A stretch of 64,000 nucleotides of DNA. Origin: Dipetalonema caudispina. Lineage: Eukaryota > Nematoda > Chromadorea > Rhabditida > Onchocercidae. The notes beneath the pieces are model-generated. The model had not been told where the DNA came from, did no database searches, and saw only the letters and a list, made by a program, of their open reading frames with translations. Both the position numbers and the translations under genes were made by a program. Where the stretch lies: positions 186,001 to 250,000 of the forward strand of contig JABVXV010000049.1 in the NCBI GenBank assembly GCA_013365325.1. The letters run 5' to 3'. Of this stretch, positions 13,201 through 25,643 are shown piece after piece (within the stretch, counting starts at the first letter, position 1; every line of letters begins with the position of its first letter).

Positions 13201-14905
13201 TTCATATCATCTGCAGCATCCATATAAATAACACTGATCATGATCATTTTGTAACAACATTCAACAGATTGTGATTCGAAATTCCGATCGTAGTAACTGA
13301 TATAGGTTACAATAATAAAGTATCGTACTACGTTTACTATCACTAATTACATCGTCTTTTCTATGTATGATTTATCGTATCAATGATAAAAATATTGTAT
13401 ATATATATAATATCATATTTTAATCGAACAATAGCTATGATATAGTTGTTGTTATATTCCGTATTACTTAATAGTTATTAAGTTAAACATTTACTTAATA
13501 ACAGTTGTGAAATGATAGAGAGAAATTTAAGAAAAATACGGAAAAGATCAATGGTATATCATCATCCGGAAAATGGAAAGAAAGACGAATGGAAAGAATA
13601 AATGATACGTATGCCGATTTGGACAGCTTTTGAGCATATGGTACACAAAATTGTTTGAACAGTGACACATTATTGTAAGAGACGTACAGAAGTTGGGAAT
13701 GAAAATATTTTGCATAACAAATGATGTTTGAACTTGAAGCAAGCATACAAAAGGATGCTTTCATGTGATTGCATTAGTCATCTTTTGATCTATCATAGCA
13801 AATTATTCATTTTATTCTTCCAAATAATCATGACTATCTTTTGTTAGTACTATAATTTGCTAACATTTTCAACTTTTCAAGTTAACAATGATTGCAAGAT
13901 CAGAAAATCAATTGTGATTAGTTACTTCATTTCTTTTTCATTGTTTATATCACATTTTTTGTACTGTTTCAATTTTGAACTTTTAAAAATTTAAGTAAGA
14001 AAAAATTCGAAGTAGAAAAATGAGAAGTTTTTGGCTACCAAATGATCACTTTTACATTTTTCATTTGGAATAAAAATTACAAATTTTGAATTTGAAATTA
14101 ATGTATAAATAATTGAATATTGTGTAAATATAGTAAAGATCAAAATGTTTGATGCTTTTTGTGATTGTGGAAAGTATTGAACAATTTCCGTTGCAAAATG
14201 TTGTCAATATAAATGTTGTAACATATTGTGTGCCGCTTTCAAATGATAAAAGTTTGTTGACTTATTCAACTTTACTTACATTCTTCCGCTTAATTCATAC
14301 TGATATTATCAATGGAATGCTAAAGTCGAACAAATTATGAATGTTTTCCCTCTCCGATCGTCAAATACTGATAAATGTTTGAATACATATTTAATATTAT
14401 AAGAACTAATAAATGGTAATGAAAAAATGGTGTTAGCTAATATTTGCTGTCGAAATTTTCAATGTAGCATAATGGATCCACACAATAAACGCCAAATTTC
14501 TCGGATTTCCACTGAATTGTTGTAGCATATGAGGTGCTAAAGTTTCAGTTAATAATGAGAAAAGTATATTCAAATCTCTAAAATAGTATCATATTGCATA
14601 ATTTACATAACGATATCATCATAATCTCTTAAATCTTGAACACAATTAGGTCTATGAACTTATCGAAAGTAATGTGAGTCGGTTGGTTCTTGCTTCTTGT
14701 TAATCTTGAAGTTGCAAACATTGTAATGTACATGCTGAAATTTTAGTAAAATGGGAAAAGAAAATAAGAGGATTTGATTGAAAATTAAAATTTTACCATA
14801 TTAAGTTTTTTATTTCATCAAAAAACAAAAGATATTATTCTTAACGATTATTTCACTTAAAATTATTTCATTGATTATGCAAAATGAAAGGTACAACTGG
14901 TAAGA
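13201..14905. other. Intergenic region between divergent genes
   Basis: Upstream of both the tetraspan gene (minus) and the F-box gene (plus), so it should hold both promoters; no promoter motif was recognised. Around 13510-13660 a purine-rich stretch is open in more than one plus-strand frame, which I attribute to composition. Confidence 0.4.
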
Positions 14906-17313
14906 ATGTTGGACATTATTCTATCAGATGATGTTATTTGGCGTATATTTCGATATCTTGATGTAAAAAGCAGAATTCGATTTGCTACTATCAATACTAC
15001 TTTTTATAGGTTATTCAATAAGGTATTGTAATGATAGTACTATTCTTAATAAAATAAGCAAAAGTTGTTTTGTTTTTTTTTTTTTTTTTTTTGAATTTTT
15101 CTAAACTTCCAAATCTTTACACAATTATTCTCACAATATATGCAATTCTCTGTTGGTTTTATTTAAGGGAATTTATTACTTTGTTATTTCATTTCGGTAA
15201 TATTTACATCAGTGCAGTGTAAAAAGCTTGTAGTAGAGAAAATGGATCGGTAAAAGGAAGATAAGTTAGTAATTGTTAAAGTATGATTTAGAAAAAAAAT
15301 TGATTTGAAAATTTCACATTCGTTAAGTTACTAAAGGAAATAAAAAAGGAAAAATTCCTAGAAAAGGAAAAATAATTTTGGTAAATATGTTGAAAAAGTT
15401 GAAAGTTAAAGAGTAAGGGTCAAAGGTTTCAACTGATAATTGAAATTTTAGTGGGAAGATGTCTTATATTGTTCGATTCGTTTCCATGGTATTACTTTAT
15501 CCGGAGAAGGTTTTATAATTGAAGTGGAAAATCAACATTCAGTTAGTCGTGTTTTTTGAAAAACCAAATTAAATAGCAATCAGAAATCCTAGGATTGAAA
15601 TCAACAAAACTATTTAAACAACTTTATGGAAACGAGAAAATCAATTTAACACTTGATTATTTCAAATCTCTATGTAATCCTGATTCACTTCGATGTGATA
15701 TTTAAAAAAGTTAGAGAGAATGAAGTAATGAAAGAGATTCGGAATATTTTGCATTCATTTCGAAAATAAGCAAATAAATACTGTAAGAACCTGACGAAAC
15801 TTCTATTTGTAGAAATCATTGATAGCACCACTCCTGAAACGATGTCCATTGATCCGGAAATTAGCAATTCATGATGAACGTGTCCTATGTTATGTAAATA
15901 ATAGTGTACTGAATGATTTGGTAAATGTCGATGAACTTCACATCTCTAGTAACTTTTTCGCTGAGTAAGTAACTCATCCAATCAAACGGAGAAGAGTAAG
16001 TTTATATCTGTCATATCACGAAGGACAATCAAAAAACGTTTGTATTAACTGATTAAAATTTTGATTTTTAATCATTTTTAATTAATTATACGATATGAAC
16101 AATTGAAGACAACAATTTTCAATGATGTCGATAGTTTTCAAGCGTGAAGAATACTTTTTAAATTTCAATTTATCATTAAAAAACATAATTGTATTGCAAT
16201 TAGAGTCACTGTATTCTGAACAAGAATGATATCACCCATTGAAAGGATATTAAATATAAATAATGATATAATTATTGCAAAGTTTGAATTGTTGTAGTAT
16301 TTTGTCAACTAACTTTGTACAAAAAGATTCTTAGTAAACATTCTTTCAGAAATTTCTACAAACACAAAATCCTCTAATAATCAATCATTTTCCTTTTCTT
16401 AAGGAGATAGATATTCAGGAGTCAATATGATCCAATAATTGAATCGCTATTTTCATTCTCGAAACTGCACCTCCTTCATATACAACAACGATATAGTGAA
16501 GATAAATGTCATCGGAATATCATACATGAACGACAAGTGGAACAGCTTGCTTCAACATCTCTTAATAATATCAAATTACAGGTATGCATTAATTAATTCA
16601 TATTTGTGTATGGTTTGATTAGAAAAAATTTTACTCAGTTTACGACTTACTTATAACTTTCAATTTCATCCAAACATGCATATAGCCAAATAGAAGATAT
16701 GTATAATTCTATTATCTCAGACAGTAATTTGCAGGGTATCGTAATAACAGGATCAGTCTTAAAGTTATTTTGTTTGAAATACCAGAAAACATTAGAAAAG
16801 TTGTGTTTACTGGGTGCTCTCGTACCATCTCAGGATATATTTACTTGTTTTCAAGCTATAAGTAAGTTTTTGATCAATATTAATGCAAAATAACATATTC
16901 TATGATAATTTCTTCATTTCAATATTCGTTATATTCTCTATTATTTTGCAGATGGATTGGATCGTTTAACTTGCCTAACATTAGCTCCATCGCTGTATTC
17001 AATTAGTACTACCAATAAGGCATTCTTTAAAAGTTATCCCTCATTGAAGAATTCCAAAACATTGAAATTTGTGGCAGCCTATGTATCAAGACCAGATATA
17101 TCACAATTGAAGCTTTTGCTACAACAAATACTTCCAGCTACTGTTGAGCACTTAATACTCTATGATGAAAGCTATCGCTTAGCTTATCAGATTGAGGAGG
17201 AATCAAAAGAATTCAAATGCAAGGTTCTAATAAATCCAACAATACATAAAGATTTGAAGTGGCTATTGAAGAAAATTAAAAATGAAGGAATAAATAAGAA
17301 ATTAAACTTCTAA
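14906..17313 (+). pseudogene. F-box / leucine-rich-repeat protein gene with a damaged middle
   Basis: Exon 1 (14906-15022) encodes an N-terminal F-box-like segment, MLDIILSDDVIWRIFRYLDV. The 3' half is intact and phase-consistent: 15813-15964, 16419-16581, 16735-16861 and 16952-17313, ending TAA. It encodes leucine-rich repeat-like sequence (PLLKRCPLIRKLAIHDERV, LVNVDELHISSNFF, LEKLCLLGAL). This is the layout of F-box substrate receptors of SCF ubiquitin ligases. Between 15452 and 15812 coding-like sequence is present but changes frame. The frame beginning WEDVLYCSIRF stops at a TGA near 15558. The frame from about 15577 stops at TAA 15703 beside an A6 run. Good sequence then resumes in another frame (KKVRENEVMKEIR) and shifts again before 15780. 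Either these are real frameshifts (pseudogene) or homopolymer errors in the sequence. Unusually small introns are a less likely reading. Confidence 0.6.
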
Positions 17314-19990
17314 TTTATGCTCTATCATTTTATACCCTAATATACAAAAATTTTTTCCTCTGAATCTTAATCTAATTTAAAGAATTCATATCGTATCATA
17401 GTCAATAACAAAAAGTAAAAATCTTCGAAATGAGAATTAAAATTGGACGACGAATGATTGATTTAAATCTGAAATAGTTTTACCTATTATTACATTAAGA
17501 AATTAACATTAGCATGCGATATTTATTCAGATTCAATTATGTCATGATGACGACATAATTATTGATAGTTATTGGATGAATGGCAAAAGTGAATTATTAA
17601 CGCATACATTATGGAAACCACCTTATAAAATTAATATTTCTTTGTCATCAATGGTTTCTTTTTTACATATTAAAATTTGAAAAAAAAAAAAAATGAAAAC
17701 TAATATACATAACTGAATTACTTTAATTCGTTCCAGTATCAGACAAACAACTATATAGGTTGCTATATTTATTTGTTGTGTCAAAAAACACACACAGAGA
17801 GAGAGAGGGAGAGAGAGAGAGAGAGGGAGGGAGAGGAAGAAAATGATCTGATATCTGTGCATATATTTTAGTTACCAGAATGGTATTGTGTATTAAGCGA
17901 ACTTCTGGAAACAGCACTGATCAGTGAATATTCATGTAGCACTTCGTCGAGTGCCAACAATATTCGCAATATATCGCAACTTGACGAATGCACCTGCACG
18001 GATCGTTCCGTATCGTGTAAGATTAGTTGTGTTGAAATCCGTAGGCTGAAGTTAGTGACAGGAAGGAAATGTCACAGAAACCTAAACATTAATGAACTTT
18101 TCTAATCTTACCAAGTCTTTTAAGCCCAAAACATAATTTTCGCATTTTTACGACAATGTAATAGTGCAAGTGGATCCTGCTGGAATATCTAATTATTCTT
18201 GAAACTTTAGAAAAGATGAGAAGAAATGTAGATTGTTGATTACTGTGGAATAGATTGAATACTAATTGGCTGGCTACGATATGATTTTAGACAATTTATA
18301 AAGCTGTGCTATGCGAGCTTTAGTAACCGAATTCGGATACCGGAATAACCGGCGATTTGTTAATACTGCATAGGGAATTCATGAAGCATTTTTGCAAGAG
18401 GGTTTTACTTCGTAAATTGTAGGTAATAATGGAAATGAAAGAGCTTTATACTCATTGCAGGATGAAACATTGCAAGATTTATTTGAAACTACACTCCAAT
18501 ATTTTAATTTGATGAGAGAAATGTTAACTTTGAATTTTGTCCAGCATTGTGACAAATCGTTGAAAATGAATTATTTTAGATATAAATGGATGATTTTAAA
18601 AACTCCAGATTTCTGGAAGAAAGGGTAACTGTTCTATGATAATAACTAATAATTATGTGTACCGTAATATTTTTCCAAATAAAAGTAAATGAAATATACG
18701 CAAACAAATATTAAAAATATAATTTTGCTAGTTCACAACACATTTGAAATCAAACCACTGAAATTATGAATGTCATTCATCAAATTAAAATTACAAGTCT
18801 TGCAATAAATTATTATCTAAAATTTCATAAATTCTTGTAAATGGGATATTTCACAGCACTTTCATATTCAATTGTGTATTATATTTTAAATATATCTTTT
18901 TAAAGAATTTCGGAAAGAGAGTAAGATAAAGTCTTGCAAAAAGCACCAATAATCCACAATGTTCAACTCATCCTATCTTCCAATTTTTTCGCAGTAGAGT
19001 GACCAACTGTCCATTCAATAGCCATTAAGTGACCTGTAACTCACTCCCTCCTTCTTACCACATTCATAGTTTCACATTGAAATGTTGAAGTTATATTCTG
19101 ATCGGTTCTCAAAACGATTGATTGCTTTCAGTAATTACTGACTCTCTCTCTCTCTCTGCTATGTCAGAGGAATGTTAAAGATATGTGCCGTAATTGAAGC
19201 AGACGACAGATCTGTTGAGATAGTGTATGTGTGTGACTTTTAGAGGTAATGAGGATGATAGTGTGTTAGCTTACCTAAATGATGAAATTAATCGAGACAA
19301 AGCGGGATAGCGGGGAGAGGAGTTATGGGTATTTCTAGTTTATTATGATATATGAAAGATTTTATGAATCTTTATTTACGTTGTATTGGATATTTACTGC
19401 ATGATAGTTTCATTACTTCATTTGTTGTATTCTTTCAATGTTATCTTGCATGTGTAAGTTGAATTCCCTTCCTTTCTAAGAGATTGCACATTTACAATTT
19501 ATTAAATGATATATAACTATAAATCTCCTCGACAACTTTGTAATTAATGGTAGGAAGTAAGAAATTGACTGTTAAAAAGGAGAAAATTGAACGTACAGAT
19601 AGTTTGTGACAAATGTTTCTTCCTGTTGTCACTGAATTGAGTTCCACTTTTGCATACTATGTCGATAATTTTACCAACCGTAGATTGATCCCAGAACTAT
19701 GATCGGTGTTCTAAGTCGTAAAGAACAGAAAGGGTGGGGAAATTGATTAGCCTCTAACCGGTAATATGCGTAAGATTCCTATTAGATGTTCTGGGAATAC
19801 GTTGTTGGGGAGACTGGGGAATAATAATCGATTGAACTTATGACTTCATTGTGATGAATCTGAGAGCAAATCCTACTCAGTATATGGTTTATAGCTGAGA
19901 TTTTCGCGTTACTGCACTGCTTTACCGATAGATTCGTTTCTTACTTTTCGCTTCACAATATAACAGTTTACTATACATCATCTACTCTAA
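17314..19990. other. Intergenic, with one weak coding-like block
   Basis: AT-rich spacer upstream of rps-16. The only coding-like block is about 18422-18631 (plus), open for about 70 codons after a TTGTAG acceptor and containing LQDETLQDLFETTLQYFNL. A possible preceding exon near 18292 also has an acceptor. No start or full model could be assembled. The GA microsatellite lies at 17795-17840 and a short CT run at about 19142-19157. Confidence 0.35.
17795..17840. repeat. (GA)n microsatellite
   Basis: About 45 bases of GA repeats with a few GG interruptions, preceded by a short CA run. It produces spurious Ser-Leu ORFs on the minus strand. Confidence 0.9.
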
Positions 19991-20000
19991 AGTTTTTGTT

Positions 20001-20004
20001 GCAG
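20001..20004 (+). promoter_or_regulatory. Probable spliced-leader acceptor of rps-16
   Basis: TTTTTGTTGCAG ends 11 bases before the start codon with no upstream coding exon. Highly expressed nematode ribosomal protein genes are typically trans-spliced at such a site. Inferred from position and motif only. Confidence 0.5.
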
Positions 20005-20015
20005 CACTCTCAATC

Positions 20016-21255
20016 ATGGTTATTACACAATCCGTGCAGGTATTTGGAAGGAAAAAGACTGCTACTGCTGTTGCCTATTGTAAGAAAGGACGTGGTCTTA
20101 TCAAGGTACTCCTTTTATTTGTAGTTAATATATTCCACTAGTTTCTTCGAATTTGACAGTTATTTGATTTGGCTAAAAAGATAGTGTATTACTGTCTGAA
20201 AATTTCGTAATTTTCTCAACAATGAAAGGTTTTTCTCATTATTTTCTGATCAGTTGTTGTTTTAGGTAAATGGTCGTCCTTTGGAACACATACAGCCAGA
20301 AATTTTGCGCATCAAACTTCAGGTATATTTCGTCCAGTAAATGAAGCTTTTAGACTCTACCAGTAATTTGACATAGTATTTGAACTGTGAGCAGATGAGC
20401 GTCTTATTCTTAAATGGTGTTTCTTCTGCATCTTTATTTATGGTTTATTTATTCGACAATGATTTTACTAGTAGTTTGGTATTTCAAAAATTTCTTTTCT
20501 TTCCAGGAGCCATTGTTAATATTGGGCAAGGAACGATATCAAGATGTAGATATAAGAGTGAGAGTGAGTGGTGGTGGACATGTCGCTCAGGTTATTTTCA
20601 TTCTGGTTTTTCTGATATGGAGTAGAGTAGATTCATAAGAATCGGCCGACGTGTCGTAATGAACTTTTTGATTTTTGTGGGTTCAAGATCACATAAGTAT
20701 GTTCATCTTGATGACTCACGTGACTTCATGGGTCTACTGAAGTACATGAGTAGACTCCTAAATGGCTAGTTTTGGCGCATTTTGACATCTGTCATTTCTG
20801 CTGCAGCCTCTTGTCTTTTCATCCTTGGAATTATGCATACCCGAAGTATAACATGATTATAAGTTTCATGTCATAGGTTGTTTCCTGCCTGTGAGAAATT
20901 GCCACAAGCTGCACTTTTGTGGTGATAAAAGAAGGGCAAGAATGATTCATTAGCACTTCACTGTCAATTTAATGGTGTTTGTCGTTGGTGGCTATGATTG
21001 AGTTAAATCAAATCAGTTCCGATGAATGAAGTAAACTATCCTAAATCCTTGCAGATTTATGCTGTCCGACAAGCGTTAGCGAAAGCCATCGTCGCTTATT
21101 ATCAGAAGTTCGTTGATGAACAAAGTAAGAAAGAGCTTAAAGAACAGCTTGTATCGTATGATCGTAATTTGTTGGTGGCAGATCCTCGACGACGGGAGCC
21201 GAAAAAATTCGGTGGCCCCGGTGCAAGGGCTCGTTACCAGAAATCATATCGTTAA
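20016..21255 (+). CDS. rps-16: 40S ribosomal protein S16 (uS9 family)
   Basis: Four exons, 20016-20105, 20266-20322, 20507-20590 and 21055-21255, encode 143 residues, the normal length of eukaryotic S16. Recognisable blocks: [20 protein letters not shown] at the N-terminus, INGRP-like [59 protein letters not shown] and the C-terminal ARYQKSYR. The basic tail of uS9 proteins reaches the ribosomal P site and contacts initiator and peptidyl tRNA; its terminal Arg is present. All junctions are phase 0. The gene starts 11 bases after a likely spliced-leader acceptor. The third intron (464 bases) is long for such a gene and contains a small hairpin. Confidence 0.97.
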
Positions 21256-21289
21256 AAACCAGTTTTGTTTGTTATTTTCTTTTACAATG

Positions 21290-21295
21290 AATAAA
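21290..21295 (+). terminator. Polyadenylation signal of rps-16
   Basis: AATAAA 35 bases after the stop codon of rps-16. Confidence 0.75.
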
Positions 21296-24200
21296 TTGTT
21301 GCACATTTGTGGTCTGTCGCATGAGCGTGTGTTTAGTAAAGGCTTCTTTTCCAGTTCTCCAAAAGATGTAAGCCAATACTAACTCTCTTTGGGTGTTCGT
21401 CTGGGACATGGGCTGGTCGGACACAAAATCACTGCAAAAAGGTGAGAATGTAAAAAATGTGAGTTGTCTAGTGGGACATCATTCGGCTATGTCACGACTA
21501 ACAATCAAAGTAATAAAAAATGGAAAGGTGGCTTAAAATGGTGGATCCTGCTACTCTCATTAGGTATTTAATCTTACAATCAACGAAGAATCTATGGAGG
21601 ACTCATTGGAGTAATATGATTTGGTGTAGTTGATGAGTGGTTTTGAAAAAGTTCATCGAATGTAATTGTATTAACTGAAATGGGTAAGTGCGACTGATAA
21701 ACATTGGAGTAATTCTTCATAAGTCTGAAATCAATTTGTTGTGTTTTTGTGCAGTGTGATCACCGTTACAAAGCACAACATCCCGAGGAAGTGAATGAGT
21801 ACTAATAAGATATAAGTTCTTCATATCAATGGAGAGGATGTCATTAACAATTCCAAAGGTACTATAAATTAAATTTCATTGACGATATTCAATTTTGTAT
21901 GGGTCACGGAAGTATCAGCTCTGTGAGAGATTAAACCCAACAAATGTAGAGCAACAATCGAACATATCATTTTTAAAATAATATTTGAGGGTAAAGGCTT
22001 AAAGCTAGACCCTTTTCGGGTGGTCAGGAGAATGTGCCGAAATAGTTTTATTTCTATCACGGATATCTGTATATGTATCATTAACATGTCTATCCTCTTT
22101 AAATACAAAATATTTATTTTTCTCGTATAGTAATACGAAAATAAAGCAGAACTAATACAGCTTAATTTAGCAAATGATTGGAATGAGGAATATTGGACTC
22201 AAAATCACAATGATTTCAAAGCAAGGACAGAAGATGGATGAAGGAAGAGGAGGGTTTAACTGGATGATATTGCGATTCAAAAATCGTAAAGACGCATAGT
22301 ACGGTGATACAGTGCTATATTTAGAGTGTAGAAATCACGAAACTTCCACCCAATTCACTGTTTTATGGTAAGGTTTAAATGTGCTAAAGTCCTAGCCGAA
22401 ATTATCATTAGGATCACATGAAACAGTGATATGGTTACTAATTCTTCTTTGTCCATTTCATCAAATCTTCACCCTGCAAAAATCAACAGTTTTTTTTCCG
22501 GAAGACCATAAAGTTTCTCGATTCCTTGCTAAATGAGAAATGAAGTAGGAAAATATCAATCGATAAATGACTGGTATCATTGTAAAGCATTAAAAGTACG
22601 AATCACTTACACAAAAATTTTCGAGCAATGATTGTAACCAAAAGACTCATTTATAAGAACTATCAATTCATAGATACTGACATCCCAAATTCTTACTGAT
22701 CAAGTGTCAAATGTCAAATTTTAGGTGTTAATTGTCAAGTGTCAAGTCTAAAATTACACTTCAGAAGTGTATTTCATCCCATTCTATTAGCATAGTGATG
22801 AAAATAAAATATTATCTTCTAAGCACACAGATTCAATGTCGAAGTTGAAGAGAGATCAATCAGATGCCATGATGATAAGCATTGATTACAATTAACACAA
22901 TTAGTTTTGATTTACCACAATTTAATCGATGTAAAACTAACCTAATGGTCGTTTCATAGTTGATGTAATCATTGATAAGTAAATAAATATATTCGATGGA
23001 TTGTTTCGTACTTAGTCTGCAGTATAACATTGACATTTCCTATAAAATGAAATTTAAATTATTGAAATAGATTTGATCATCTATACAGCATAAAAGAATT
23101 ATAAACATAAGTAAAAGACTTTACTCAGTTTGCAACGTGATGATTTTTTTTTTTAAAATCATTTTATTGTCACATCAATATCGTTAAAGCTAATTATTAT
23201 AAACACATAAATCCCATGTGAAATTTTTCTTCCAAACTTTTTATAAAGAATTCAAAATTCAATCCTTAACTATTTGTTACTAATGAACAACATATCGTAA
23301 TTTTCATAAATTTTATTTATTATTTACCCTGTAATGATTAATAGAATAAAATTAGTCCATTTAATTTATGTAAATAAGCAGAATGTATCATATACTTAGC
23401 TACTGCATATGCTAATGAACTTCTGTCTAAATGACCTTACACAAAGAAATCATTAATTTCAGGTTGATACAATGAATTGGATGCAGTATAATCATCGAAA
23501 GCAACTACATATGGATCGTTTTAGTAAGCAACGAAAGGTTCTGTAAAATTTTATGTAAGAAATAATAATAAAGAATAAAACATTGACCTTGACCTTTTCC
23601 TATCATCTTTTGCATCTTCAAATAATCTTCTATCAAATTTACTAATTTAATTAATCCTATTGAAATTGGATACCATTAAATTTTTGTTTACTTTAAAGGC
23701 ATACTTTTTAGTATACTGTGGAGATTTATAATGCGTACGGTGAAGCAAACGATCAGAAAGTGAGAAAAAATGTTTCGATAATTGAAGCAGAAGTCAAAGT
23801 TTTCGAACTTTTCGAAGGATGGAAGAAAAATTTTTGATTAGAAAAAGCAGTAAGATTAGCTGCTTAGTAATATTACTGATTATAAAATGTATAAATGCAT
23901 GACTCTTGATGGAAAATTACTTCTGAAAGATTTAAAAATATATGATACTTATGTAAGAACTTGTTCATTTCCATTTATATTTTCAATTAAATTATAAAAT
24001 TTCCTCTTGAAAATTTCATAATGTAAAATTTTCTACGAAATATGTATATTATGCTGATGATGTATTGTAACAATGTTAGAATATTTCGAAATTTATTAGT
24101 ATAAAATGGAAGAGGGGCAAGCGCACTATGAAATGTTTCATAATTTGACTATTACCTTTACATGTATAAATAGGTAATAAATAGGGAAGTGGACGTGAAC

Positions 24201-25643
24201 TTTTGGTTATACGTTCCCTCACGTAATAGAATGTTCATTCGATCGGTAATGATGTCACATGTCATCGATAATTAATTCCTTTAAGAAAAAATTAGAAATG
24301 AAATATCATCAGATCATTACTTTTTTGAAAGCGCATGTAGTAATGACTCCCAAAGATACGAAATAATTTGACATTTGTAACTGTTCCATTGATGCAAACA
24401 TGATAGAAACTATTTTTTAATAAATTTAAGTAAATCTTTGAGAAGTTTGTCGAAGAAATTCCGTTCCAATCAATCAGATATTCAATCCTGCGAACAATAA
24501 ATCAGAGCACATCACTAAGATTGTTGAAACAGTTGAAGAAATAACTCCAGTGAATCACTTTTTACAGCAAATATGATTTCCTGCTTGTGACAAAATGTTG
24601 GAAACTTGGGAAAGTCTTTTCTCCCTTTACTTCTATCACAGATTTTTAGCTTTGTTTGTCAGTAAAGCCATAATAACTGATTGTTAAATAAATCAAAAAA
24701 AAAGTCTTAATACCGGACGTAACCGCCGATACATCAGCATTCCTCTTTATGATTTGCAAAATACAAATCTCCTATTATTTTCTATCCATTTTAAAGCCGA
24801 TATTGGATCGCAAACGCCGCAATAAATGCCTTTAAATCCGTGAAAAACTTCTAGAACATGGGTTTTGACGGGGATGACCTTGCAGTCAGTACATGAAGTA
24901 ACATCCAAAGTACCTCCGAAAATTATTCTGGCATGAAAAGTGCTTCAAAACCATTGTGTACACAATATACAAATATTTTAATGCTAAAGGCAAAAGTACT
25001 ATAACTCGTGAGATTCAGTCAATACCTGTAAAATTTTTACGTAACAAATAACGGGCAATAGTCGAACGGTATTAACAAACGAAACCGAAAGTTAAAAACA
25101 CACATTTTTAAATAGGTGTTCCTAAAATCGACGGGATGTCAAACAATTCCATCATACATAAATCTATGAAGATGGCAGAATAATGTTTTTGGAATAAAAT
25201 GCATCGCAACGGTTCCGTACAATAAAGTGAGTGGTCTGTATGGAAAGTCTAGTCTTGAAAGGTATCTAAAAAATTTATAGGAGAGAATAAATTAACACTA
25301 ATATTCTAGAATCCCAATTATCGAATTACTCTAATGAAGTTGTATAATTCAAATAAAAAAATCGACACATAAAAAAGCAGTGAGGCCAAGTACCTGAACA
25401 AAAGTCAAAACAAAAAAAGCAGAATAATGAGATACTTATAATGTTCTGATGAAAGCGCACAGAAATGCATTCCTACACTTGAAAAATGTATTACTTATCA
25501 ACAATAAATTAATGCTGTTGTTTCCTTGTATGCACTTGTAACATTAGGATGTAATATTTACAGTAATAAGACATTGAAATTGAAATTGAAATTCTGAAAT
25601 TCCACGAAATATAATAATGAAGTGGCAATAAAAATCAACTGGT
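21296..25643. other. Intergenic, repeat copy and possible decayed coding sequence
   Basis: Contains the dispersed repeat at 22429-22803. Between about 23440 and 23840 both strands show coding-like blocks. On minus, an exon-like block around 23590-23670 (contains KLVNLIEDYLKMQK) joins in phase 1 to one at about 23430-23548 that is interrupted by a TAA (PFVAY-stop-NDPYVVAFDDY). On plus, a block at 23714-23839 follows a TTTTTAG acceptor and contains [18 protein letters not shown]. They overlap, so at most one strand is real. No complete model could be built. The remainder is AT-rich with nothing recognised. Confidence 0.35.
22429..22803 (+). repeat. Dispersed repeat, copy A
   Basis: First of two copies in the window in the same orientation; the partner is at 41081-41485. 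The first 200 bases are nearly identical (GGTTACTAATTCTTCTTTGT onward, including a T8-9 run before CGGAAGACCATAAAG). The last 180 bases are alignable but diverged and include a short motif repeated as variants of GTGTCAAATGTCAA. No ORF and no obvious terminal inverted repeats. Confidence 0.85.

Noticed and set aside
13495..13764. Overlapping ORFs on both strands upstream of the tetraspan gene
   Set aside because: The stretch is purine-rich on plus, which removes stops in several frames at once. No frame has convincing start or splice signals.
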